NCBI RefSeq assembly: GCF_008824185.1
Contig: NZ_CP044423.1
Coordinates: 1,253,501-1,317,500, forward strand
Length of the DNA: 64,000 nucleotides
Origin: Paracoccus pantotrophus
GTDB lineage: Bacteria; Pseudomonadota; Alphaproteobacteria; Rhodobacterales; Rhodobacteraceae
Reading direction: 5' to 3'
The position numbers and the translations under genes were made by a program. A model generated the notes under the pieces. That model ran no database searches. It saw only the letters and a list, made by a program, of their open reading frames with translations, and was not told the DNA's origin. Below, one piece after another: positions 26,654 through 33,518 of the stretch; position 1 is the first letter of the stretch; the number at the start of each line of letters is the position of its first letter.

Positions 26654-26681
26654 TTGAGGACGGGCGAAAACTTGCTAGGCT
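26654..26681 (+). promoter_or_regulatory. sigma70-like promoter for the LuxR-type gene
   Basis: TTGAGG and TAGGCT are separated by 16 bp, about 75 bp before the start codon at 26755. This is a pattern match only. Confidence 0.4.
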
Positions 26682-26754
26682 GAACTGTCCGGTCGGCCTG
26701 GGAGGGCTGGCCGGGACGGGGGAGTAAAACCATACGCAAGAAGGTAGGAATGAC

Positions 26755-27456
26755 ATGAACATGGCATCTTGCGATGGCGTATCCAGTGAAATCCGTACGC
26801 TGTCTGACCGGCCTGCGCGTGGAACGGCAGAGGTTCTCTTTGTCGGAACACAATGCAATTTTTCCCACAGCCTGATTTCGGTGACCAGCCAGGAGCTGGG
26901 ACATATCACCGTGGCGGCTGCACTATCCTTCGACGACTTTCGCAGCCTGTCCGAACTGACCGGCGAATGGCCGACGCTGCTGGTTCTGGACGAACCGACG
27001 ATGCGCGGATTGTCAGAGGAGGATCGCACCTATCTGCTGGGCCTGAACGACGTGGCGCTGGCCATCGCCTTTTGCACCGGCGCCTTCGGCCGGGCCTGCT
27101 ACGAGGATGCCACGCTGCGGCGGCGCGCAGCCAGCATCCTGCCGCTGAACGTCCGGCTGGACGTATGGCTTTCCGTGATCAAGCTGGTCGCCCATGGCGG
27201 CAATTACATCTTTCCCGAGATCATTTCCTCGGCCGGGGTCGCGATGCCGGCCGCGGTCCCGGACGAGCTTGGCCTGACCCAGCGCCAGCAGGACGTGCTG
27301 CGCCTGGTCGCCGACGGCCAGTCCAACAAACGGATCGCATCCAGCCTTGGCCTGTCGGTCCATACGGTCAAGCTGCACCTGCGCAATGCCAGCCTGCGGC
27401 TGGGCGCCCACAACCGCACCGAAGCCGCCATGCGTTATCGCGCATTGGGATCATGA
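26755..27456 (+). CDS. LuxR-type transcriptional regulator
   Basis: A 233-residue DNA-binding protein. The C-terminal LuxR/FixJ helix-turn-helix covers about 170-228 (LTQRQQDVLRLVADGQSNKR, then LSVHTVKLHLRNA). The N-terminal part looks like a degenerate receiver fold (TLLVLDEPTMRG, an ASILPLNVRLDVWLSVIKLV helix) without a clear phosphorylatable Asp triad, as in CsgD/VpsT-type regulators of matrix genes. AGGAATGAC precedes the start. It is divergent from the secretion operon and overlaps the next gene (ATGA), so it is the likely local regulator. Confidence 0.85.
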   Translation: MNMASCDGVSSEIRTLSDRPARGTAEVLFVGTQCNFSHSLISVTSQELGHITVAAALSFDDFRSLSELTGEWPTLLVLDEPTMRGLSEEDRTYLLGLNDVALAIAFCTGAFGRACYEDATLRRRAASILPLNVRLDVWLSVIKLVAHGGNYIFPEIISSAGVAMPAAVPDELGLTQRQQDVLRLVADGQSNKRIASSLGLSVHTVKLHLRNASLRLGAHNRTEAAMRYRALGS

Positions 27457-27974
27457 CCGCGCCGGGGGCGCCCGCCGGGACCGGCGCGGCCGAGCCCGAC
27501 CTCGATGCGGTGTTGCTGCGGGTCGGGCGGCTCAACTACGCCTGGAGCAATACCGAAAGCCTGCTGATCCACATGCTCGCCGGGCTGACCGGGATGGACA
27601 AGAGCGCGGCGGTGGTGGTCTTTCTGTCGGTCTCCTCGACGCGCGGCCGCATCGAGATGGTCGAGCGTCTTGCGAAACTGCGCCTGCCCGCCGGGCAGGA
27701 GCAGCAGGAACTGCTGGAGCTGACAGCCCGCTTTGCCAGGCTGTCCGCCGTCCGGCACCGCTACAACCACAGCATCTGGTCGTTTCAAGAGGACGGCTCG
27801 GTCTCGACCATCCTGATGCGGATCGCCGACCGGCGCGACCGCATCCACATGGGCCGCAAGCAGACCCTGGGCAACGACGAGATGCTGCGGCTGGACCAGG
27901 ATCTGGAGTTGCTGTCGCAGCTGAACCGCAACATCTGGCGCTTCCTGCGGCAATACGAATACCCGATCGACTAA
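27453..27974 (+). CDS. hypothetical protein coupled to the LuxR-type regulator
   Basis: A 173-residue soluble protein of unknown family. The start overlaps the regulator stop (ATGA), so the two are translated together. After a short Ala/Pro-rich lead, the sequence looks largely alpha-helical, with AWSNTESLLIHMLAGLTGMD, SSTRGRIEMVERLAKL and a basic end at NRNIWRFLRQYEYPID. There is no signal peptide or membrane span. It could be an accessory factor of the regulator; I cannot assign a function. It converges on cysA with a 24-bp gap. Confidence 0.75.
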   Translation: MTAPGAPAGTGAAEPDLDAVLLRVGRLNYAWSNTESLLIHMLAGLTGMDKSAAVVVFLSVSSTRGRIEMVERLAKLRLPAGQEQQELLELTARFARLSAVRHRYNHSIWSFQEDGSVSTILMRIADRRDRIHMGRKQTLGNDEMLRLDQDLELLSQLNRNIWRFLRQYEYPID

Positions 27975-27998
27975 GGGCGCGCACGCCGCATCGCCGCG

Positions 27999-28718
27999 TC
28001 AGGCGTCGATGAACTCGCGCACGAAGGGCGTCGCCGGGCGGGCGCGGATGTCCTGCGGGCGGCCGACCTGCTCGATCCGGCCCATCGACATCACCACCAC
28101 CAGGTCCGCCAGTTCCATCGCCTCGTCCTGGTCGTGGGTGACGAAAACCGTGGTCAGGCCGGTGCTGTCGTGGATCTCGCGCAGGCCTTGGCGCAGTTCC
28201 TTGCGCACGCGGGCATCCAGCGCGCCGAAGGGCTCGTCCAAGAGCAGCATCCGCGGCTCGATGGCCAGCGCGCGGGCCAATGCCACGCGCTGGCGCTGGC
28301 CACCCGACAGCTGGCTGGGAAAGCGCCCGCCGATCTGCGGCAACTGGATCAGGTCCAGAAGCCGGGTCACGCGGCGCCCGATCTCGGCCCGGTTGGGGCG
28401 CGAGCGGCGGGGCCGGGCGCGCAGCCCATAGGCGATGTTCTCGAACACGGTCATGTGCCTAAACAGCGCATAGCTCTGGAAGACGAAGCCGGCGCGGCGT
28501 TCCTGCACCGTCAGCCCGGTCGCATCCTGCCCGTCGAAAAGCACCCGGCCCGAAGTCGGGAACTCCAGCCCGCCCAGGATGCGCAGAAGCGTGGTCTTGC
28601 CCGAGCCGGAGGGCCCCAAGAGCGCCACCAGCGCCCCCGAGGGGATGGCCAGGCTGACCGGGTGCAGCGCGGTGGTTGCACCGAAGCTCTTGGCGATTTC
28701 GTCGATCTCGATATGCAT
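27999..28718 (-). CDS. cysA: sulfate ABC transporter ATP-binding protein, short form
   Basis: ATPase of the sulfate/thiosulfate importer. From MHIEIDEIAKSFG (GAGGTG upstream) there are 239 residues. Walker A GPSGSGKTT, signature LSGGQRQRVALARA, Walker B MLLLDEPFGALD and H-loop FVTHDQDEAMELAD are intact. It stops at ATPFVREFIDA, where E. coli CysA (365 residues) continues into its C-terminal regulatory/TOBE domain, so that domain is absent. Last gene of sbp-cysT-cysW-cysA. Confidence 0.9.
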   Translation of the reverse strand: MHIEIDEIAKSFGATTALHPVSLAIPSGALVALLGPSGSGKTTLLRILGGLEFPTSGRVLFDGQDATGLTVQERRAGFVFQSYALFRHMTVFENIAYGLRARPRRSRPNRAEIGRRVTRLLDLIQLPQIGGRFPSQLSGGQRQRVALARALAIEPRMLLLDEPFGALDARVRKELRQGLREIHDSTGLTTVFVTHDQDEAMELADLVVVMSMGRIEQVGRPQDIRARPATPFVREFIDA

Positions 28719-28726
28719 GGGACACC

Positions 28727-29614
28727 TCAATGGCGGCGCGTTGCGGCAAGCTGGTCGGCATGGCGCCATTCCAGCACGGTCTTGAGCGCCAGCGTCAGCA
28801 GGCCAAGCAGGGCCAGCACCGCGGCCAAGCTGAAGGCGGCGACCGAAAGATATTCGTTGTAGAGCATCTCGATGGTGATCGGCATGGTGGCGGTCTGGCC
28901 GCGGATCTTGCCCGAGACCACCGCGACGGCGCCGAACTCGCCCATGGCGCGGGCATTGCACAGCAGCACGCCGTAAAGCAGCGCCCATTTGATATTGGGC
29001 AGCGTCACGGTCAGGAAGATGCGCCAGCCCGAGGCACCCAGCGTCAGCGCCGCCTCTTCCTCGGCGCGGCCCTGTTCGATCATCACCGGGATCAGCTCGC
29101 GCGCCACGAAGGGGAAGGTGACGAAGATCGAGGCCAGCACGATCCCCGGCAGGGCGAAGATGACAGGCAGGCCGCTGGCGACCAGCCAGCCGCCGATCAG
29201 GCTGTTGGTGCCGAACAAGAGCACCAGCGCCAGCCCCGCCACCACCGGCGAGACGGAAAACGGCAGGTCGATCAGGGTGATGAGGAAAGCCTTGCCGCGA
29301 AAGTCGAACTTGGTGATCGTCCAGGCGGCGGCGATGCCGAAGACCGCATTCACCGGCACCGAGATCGCCGCGACGATCAGCGTCAGCCGGATGGCCGAGG
29401 TCGCCTCGGGCCGGGCCAGAGAGGCGAGCGCCTGTCCCGCGCCGCGTGCAAGGGCCTCGGCAAAGACCACGGCCAACGGCGCCACCACCAGGACGGCCAG
29501 CCCGCCGAGTGCCAGGGCGATCAGCAGGATGCGTACCGGCCGGCTTTCCTCGGCCACCGGGCGCCATTGCGCGGTTTTCTCGCCGCCGGCGGCGTGCAGG
29601 GCGTTGTCAAACAT
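28727..29614 (-). CDS. cysW: sulfate ABC transporter permease CysW
   Basis: Inner-membrane permease of the sulfate importer, partner of CysT. 295 residues, six predicted spans, with the family segments FDFRGKAFLITLIDLPFSVS and NARAMGEFGAVAVVSG. The coupling loop reads EEEAALTLGASGWRIFLTV. It overlaps cysT upstream by 8 bp and lies 8 bp before cysA. Confidence 0.95.
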   Translation of the reverse strand: MFDNALHAAGGEKTAQWRPVAEESRPVRILLIALALGGLAVLVVAPLAVVFAEALARGAGQALASLARPEATSAIRLTLIVAAISVPVNAVFGIAAAWTITKFDFRGKAFLITLIDLPFSVSPVVAGLALVLLFGTNSLIGGWLVASGLPVIFALPGIVLASIFVTFPFVARELIPVMIEQGRAEEEAALTLGASGWRIFLTVTLPNIKWALLYGVLLCNARAMGEFGAVAVVSGKIRGQTATMPITIEMLYNEYLSVAAFSLAAVLALLGLLTLALKTVLEWRHADQLAATRRH

Positions 29615-30446
29615 GGCCGATCCTCCGCCGGCTCCAGATCTGGATCAGGTTGATCGCCAGCAGCATGGCGAAGGAGATCAGCAGCATGGCGATGCCGATG
29701 GCAGCCGCGCCGTCATAGTCGAACTCTTCAAGCTTGATGACGATCAAGAGCGGCGCGATCTCGGTCTTCATCGGCAGGTTGCCGGCGATGAAGATGACCG
29801 AGCCGTATTCGCCGACCGCGCGCGCCAGCGACAGCGCGAATCCGGTCAGCGCCGCAGGCAGCAGCAGGGGCAGGATCACCCGGCGCAGGGTGTGGAACCG
29901 CCCCGCCCCCAGCGTGGCCGAGGCTTCCTCGACCTCCTGCTCGATCTCGGCGATCACCGGCTGCACGGTGCGGGTGACGAAGGGCAGGCCGACGAAGATC
30001 AGCGCGATCAGGATGCCCCATTGCGTATAGGCGATCTTGCCGCCCAGATCGCGGACGATGCTGCCGAAGACGCCGTTCGGCGCGTAAAGCGCGGTCAGCG
30101 CGATGCCCGCCACCGCCGTCGGCAGGGCAAAGGGCAGGTCGACCAGCGCATCGACCAGCCGCCGGCCCGGAAAGTCATAGCGCGCCAGCACCCAGGCCAG
30201 CAGCGTGCCGAAGACCAGGTTGACCAGCGCGGCCAGGAAGGCCAGGCGGAAGGACAGATACAGCGCCGCCCAGACCCGCGGCGTGTTGATCGTGGCCCAG
30301 ACCGCCTCGGGCCCATAGCTGATGCCGCGGGCCAGCAGCGCGCCGACCGGCAGGATGACGATCAGCGACAGCATGGCCAGGGTGATGCCCATGCCGAGGC
30401 CGAAGCCCGGCATGGGGGATTTCTGCAAGCGGAACGCCAGCGCCAT
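29607..30446 (-). CDS. cysT: sulfate ABC transporter permease CysT
   Basis: First permease of the sulfate importer (also called CysU). 279 residues with six spans; family segments include YDFPGRRLVDALVDLPFALP and ARAVGEYGSVIFIAGNLP. The coupling loop reads EVEEASATLGAGRFHTLRRV. It starts 3 bp after the stop of the binding-protein gene. Confidence 0.95.
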   Translation of the reverse strand: MALAFRLQKSPMPGFGLGMGITLAMLSLIVILPVGALLARGISYGPEAVWATINTPRVWAALYLSFRLAFLAALVNLVFGTLLAWVLARYDFPGRRLVDALVDLPFALPTAVAGIALTALYAPNGVFGSIVRDLGGKIAYTQWGILIALIFVGLPFVTRTVQPVIAEIEQEVEEASATLGAGRFHTLRRVILPLLLPAALTGFALSLARAVGEYGSVIFIAGNLPMKTEIAPLLIVIKLEEFDYDGAAAIGIAMLLISFAMLLAINLIQIWSRRRIGHV

Positions 30447-30449
30447 CGG

Positions 30450-31547
30450 TCATTGCCCCGAATAGATCTGGTCGAAGGTGCCGCCATCGCCGAAATGTTC
30501 GGGCTGGGCCTGTTTCCAGCCGCCGAAATCGGCGATGGTCACCAGATCGAGTTGCGGAAAGCGCGCCACGTCCTCGGGATTGGCGGCGCTGTCGTCCCAG
30601 GCGCGGTAATAGTGCTTGTAGGCCAGCGCCTGCCCCTCGGGCGAATAGAGGAAGGCCAGATAGGCATCGGCCAGCGCCTTCTGCTCGTCATCGGCGATGT
30701 TCTTGTCCACGATGGCGACCGGCGGCTCGGCCAGGATCGAGACCGAGGGCACGACGATGTCGAACCGGTCCTCGCCCAGCTCGTTCAGCGCCAGATAGGC
30801 CTCGTTCTCCCAGGCCAGCAGCACGTCGCCGATCTCGCGCTGGGTGAAGGTGGTGGTCGAGCCGCGCGCGCCGCTGTCGAGCACCGGGACATGCTTGAAC
30901 AGTTCGGTCACGAAACCCTTGGGGTCCTGGCCGTTCTTCTGCGCCCAGGCCCAGGCAGCCAGATAGTTCCAGCGCGCCCCGCCGCTGGTCTTGGGGTTCG
31001 GGGTGATGACCTCGACGCCCTCCTTGACCAGGTCGCCCCAATCCTGGATGCCCTTGGGATTGCCCTCGCGCACCAGGAAGACGATGGTCGAGGTATAGGG
31101 CGCGCTGTTATGGGGCAGGCGCGACTGCCAATCCTCGGGCAACAGGCCGCGGGACGCGATCTGGTCGATATCCGAGGCCAGCGCCAGCGTCACCACCTGC
31201 GCCTTGAGCCCGTCGATCACCGAGCGCGCCTGCGCGCCCGAACCGCCATGCGAGGTCTCGATGGTCGGCGCGGCATGCCCTTCGGCCTGCCATTTCGCGG
31301 CGAAGGCGGCGTTCACCTCGCGGTAAAGCTCGCGCGTCGGGTCATAGCTGACATTCAGCAGGCTGTTGTCGGCATGGCCCGGACCGGCCAGTCCCAGCCC
31401 GACCAGGCTGACCACGATCGCCGCGATGCGCCGCAATCCCGGCGCCGCCGGACCTGCCCTCCTGCACCGGGAGCCCTGCGCGCCGCGAGCGCAAATCGAC
31501 CGGCCACCGGCCGTCGGATTGTCGGTTGCGGGAACGATGCGGGTCAT
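30450..31547 (-). CDS. sbp: sulfate-binding periplasmic protein
   Basis: Substrate-binding protein of the sulfate importer. 365 residues; AAGGAGG nine bases before ATG 31547 supports this start, which gives an unusually long, Arg-rich leader before the hydrophobic signal core (about 42-56) and the cut near GHA-D. The mature part starts LLNVSYDPTRELYREVN, the family hallmark, and has ETSHGGSGAQARSVIDGL and NPKTSGGARWNYLAAW, which line the sulfate pocket. Sbp and CysP are hard to tell apart from sequence. Confidence 0.93.
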   Translation of the reverse strand: MTRIVPATDNPTAGGRSICARGAQGSRCRRAGPAAPGLRRIAAIVVSLVGLGLAGPGHADNSLLNVSYDPTRELYREVNAAFAAKWQAEGHAAPTIETSHGGSGAQARSVIDGLKAQVVTLALASDIDQIASRGLLPEDWQSRLPHNSAPYTSTIVFLVREGNPKGIQDWGDLVKEGVEVITPNPKTSGGARWNYLAAWAWAQKNGQDPKGFVTELFKHVPVLDSGARGSTTTFTQREIGDVLLAWENEAYLALNELGEDRFDIVVPSVSILAEPPVAIVDKNIADDEQKALADAYLAFLYSPEGQALAYKHYYRAWDDSAANPEDVARFPQLDLVTIADFGGWKQAQPEHFGDGGTFDQIYSGQ

Positions 31548-31584
31548 GATGCTTGTCCTCCTTGCTCTGCTTGCGGGAGCCTCA

Positions 31585-31690
31585 TGACCGTAATTACGAC
31601 AGAGTTTATCGTTTATTGCAAGATAAAGACGTGTTTATCCATCGTTTTTATTATTGCATAATATCAATGTTTTAGCAAATTTTCGGAAAA
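31585..31690 (-). promoter_or_regulatory. AT-rich promoter region of the sulfate operon
   Basis: About 100 bp of strongly AT-rich DNA (repeated ATAAA and ATAAT words) in an otherwise GC-rich window, just upstream of sbp. It is the expected place for the promoter and for a sulfur-responsive activator site. I cannot place the boxes with confidence. Confidence 0.5.
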
Positions 31691-31790
31691 CTTTCCGCGA
31701 CCGGCCCTCATGCAGCGGGGGCGTTGACGAGACAAGGCCGGCCCATCCGGGGCCGGCCTTGCCTGCGGATCGGGCGGGCTCGCCCCCTCC

Positions 31791-32066
31791 TCAATCGTCG
31801 TCGTCATCGTCATCGTCGTCGCGACCCCGCCGCCGCCGCGGGCGATCATCGTCGTCGTCATCGTCCCATGCGCGATGGCGGAAGGTGCGCCGGTCGTCGT
31901 CGTCGCGCCACCAGCCGCGATAGGCCCAGCCGTCTGGGCCACGCAGCAGCCGTTCGATCCCGTCGCGGTGGAAATAGCGGGGAAAGTCGTCGTCATCCGC
32001 CAGAGCCGCGGCCGGAAGGGCCGCCGCGAACGCGGTCGCCGTCAGAATCATGCGAAATGGTGCCAT
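31791..32066 (-). CDS. small Asp-rich exported protein
   Basis: A 91-residue protein; AAAGGATAAAG precedes ATG 32066. A clear signal peptide (1-23, ending AALA) leads into DDDDFPRYFHRDGIERLLRG, an aromatic/basic middle (WAYRGWWRDDDDRRTFRHRAW), then two Asp runs around RPRRRRGR. The tail is encoded by GAC/GAT repeats, which are prone to length change. Periplasmic or secreted; Asp clusters suggest binding of Ca or another cation, but this is inference. No family recognised. Confidence 0.7.
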   Translation of the reverse strand: MAPFRMILTATAFAAALPAAALADDDDFPRYFHRDGIERLLRGPDGWAYRGWWRDDDDRRTFRHRAWDDDDDDDRPRRRRGRDDDDDDDDD

Positions 32067-32228
32067 GCACTTTATCCTTTCATCCAGGGCAACGTCAGAT
32101 GGTTGCAAGGGGATTACGCGCCGCGCCGCGGTTCATTCCCGCCGAAGGGCGATTTTTCCGGGCAAGGCAGCACCGGGAACCCTCGCCCGCCGGTCGCGTT
32201 CCGCTTACGGCCAGCAAGGGAGAAAATA

Positions 32229-32306
32229 ATGAAAGGCATCATCGCCTGGCTTCTGGGCGTTCCGATCTTCGTCATCATCCTGCTTTACCTGACCGGCATC
32301 TTCTGA
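32229..32306 (+). CDS. 25-residue single-span membrane peptide
   Basis: A very small gene coding for MKGIIAWLLGVPIFVIILLY plus LTGIF. AAGGGAGAAAATA before the ATG is one of the best ribosome-binding sites in the window, and the whole product is one membrane helix with a Lys at the start. No larger frame competes here. It lies 87 bp before the TauE/SafE gene on the same strand. Function unknown; it is short enough to be missed by automatic annotation. Confidence 0.65.
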   Translation: MKGIIAWLLGVPIFVIILLYLTGIF

Positions 32307-32393
32307 GCGAAAGCGCCGGCCCCGCGGACGGCTGGACGCCCCGGACCTGCAAGGCTAAGCATGGGCGCCCACCACGAACAGGAGCCGTCCGGC

Positions 32394-33140
32394 ATGACCG
32401 AAACCTTGCTGATGCTCGCCGCCGGTTTTCTCGGCGGGATGCTGAACGCCGTCGCCGGGGGCGGCACCTTCATCACCTTCCCGGCGCTGGTCGCCAGCGG
32501 CGTGCCGGTGGTTTCGGCCAATGCCACCAGCACGGTCGCCGCCCTGCCCGGCTATCTGTCCGCCGCGCTGGGATTCCGCCGCGAGATCGCGCAGATCGAG
32601 CGGGCGCTGGTGCTGCGCCTGACCTTCTGGACGCTGGCCGGAGGCATCGTCGGCTCCTGCCTGCTGCTGGTTTCCTCGAACAAGGCCTTCGCGGTGCTGG
32701 TACCCTTCCTGCTGCTGGCGGCGACCTCGGTCTTCATCTGGGGGGCGCAGGTGCGGGAATGGGCGGCGCAGCACCGCAATGCGGTCGCGCCCTTCGGCGC
32801 CGGGACCATGGTGCCGGTCGCCATCTATGGCGGCTATTTCAACGGCGGGCTGGGCATCGTGCTGCTGGCGCTGTTCGCGCTTTGGGGCATGACGCAGCTG
32901 AACCAGATGAACGGGCTGAAGAACTGGCTGTCCTTCGCGCTGTCGGTGATCTCGCTGGCGATCTTCGCGGCCGGCGGGCAGGTCGCCTGGTGGCCGGCTG
33001 CGGTCATGAGCCTGGGCACCATCCTGGGCGGCTATCTGGGTGCGCCGGTGGCGCGGCGTATCCCGGTTCCGGCGCTGCGGGCATTGATCGCGGCCATCGG
33101 CTTTGGCATGACGGCGCTGTTCTTCTGGCGGCTCTTCTGA
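32394..33140 (+). CDS. TauE/SafE family membrane permease
   Basis: Probable anion or sulfur-compound permease of the TSUP family. From MTETLLMLAA (GGAG 9 bases upstream) there are 248 residues with about eight spans in two similar halves. The repeat signatures GGMLNAVAGGGTFITFPAL and YGGYFNGGLGIVLLALFAL are clear. An ATG 33 bp earlier is less likely. Closeness to the sulfate operon fits a sulfur-related substrate but does not prove it. It is followed 27 bp later by a RidA gene. Confidence 0.9.
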   Translation: MTETLLMLAAGFLGGMLNAVAGGGTFITFPALVASGVPVVSANATSTVAALPGYLSAALGFRREIAQIERALVLRLTFWTLAGGIVGSCLLLVSSNKAFAVLVPFLLLAATSVFIWGAQVREWAAQHRNAVAPFGAGTMVPVAIYGGYFNGGLGIVLLALFALWGMTQLNQMNGLKNWLSFALSVISLAIFAAGGQVAWWPAAVMSLGTILGGYLGAPVARRIPVPALRALIAAIGFGMTALFFWRLF

Positions 33141-33167
33141 CGCCAGCCCAACCCGAAAGGATTTTCC

Positions 33168-33518
33168 ATGTCCGCGATCAAACGCATCGAGACCGGCCCC
33201 CGCATGAGCCAGGCGGTCATCCATAACGGCACCGTCTACCTGGCCGGCCAGGTCGGCAAGCCCGGCGAGCCCGTAGCCGAGCAGACCCGCGAGGTACTGG
33301 CCCAGATCGACCGGCTGCTGGCGGAATGCGGCTCGGACAAGACCCGCATCCTCTCGGCGCAGGTCTGGCTGGCCGACATGGCCGATTTCGCCGAAATGAA
33401 TGCCGTCTGGGACGCCTGGGTGGCCCCCGGCCACGCCCCGGCCCGCGCCACCGGCGAATCGGCGCTGGCGACGCCCGACTACAAGGTCGAGATCATCGTG
33501 ACCGCGGCGCAGAACTGA
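33168..33518 (+). CDS. RidA family protein (enamine/imine deaminase)
   Basis: 116-residue cytoplasmic protein of the YjgF/YER057c/UK114 family, which hydrolyses reactive enamine and imine intermediates. The family features GTVYLAGQVG, a conserved Arg (ARATGESALATPDYKVEI) and the final EIIVTAA are present. This shorter subfamily differs from E. coli RidA. Its 3' end overlaps the 3' end of lpxB on the other strand by 26 bp. Confidence 0.9.
   Translation: MSAIKRIETGPRMSQAVIHNGTVYLAGQVGKPGEPVAEQTREVLAQIDRLLAECGSDKTRILSAQVWLADMADFAEMNAVWDAWVAPGHAPARATGESALATPDYKVEIIVTAAQN

Larger units (their letters stand above)
26140..26754. other. 615-bp regulatory gap between divergent units
   Basis: This gap separates the secretion operon (minus) from the LuxR-type gene (plus). 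I find no convincing gene: the open frames are Arg/Pro-rich shadows. It contains a nested inverted repeat at 26391-26435, a 13-bp palindrome at 26608-26620 and a sigma70-like promoter at 26654-26681. The length and the number of dyads suggest control of both units from here. Confidence 0.65.

Noticed and set aside
28989..31661. 890-codon open frame opposite the sulfate operon
   Set aside because: Shadow of cysW, cysT and sbp, which are certain.
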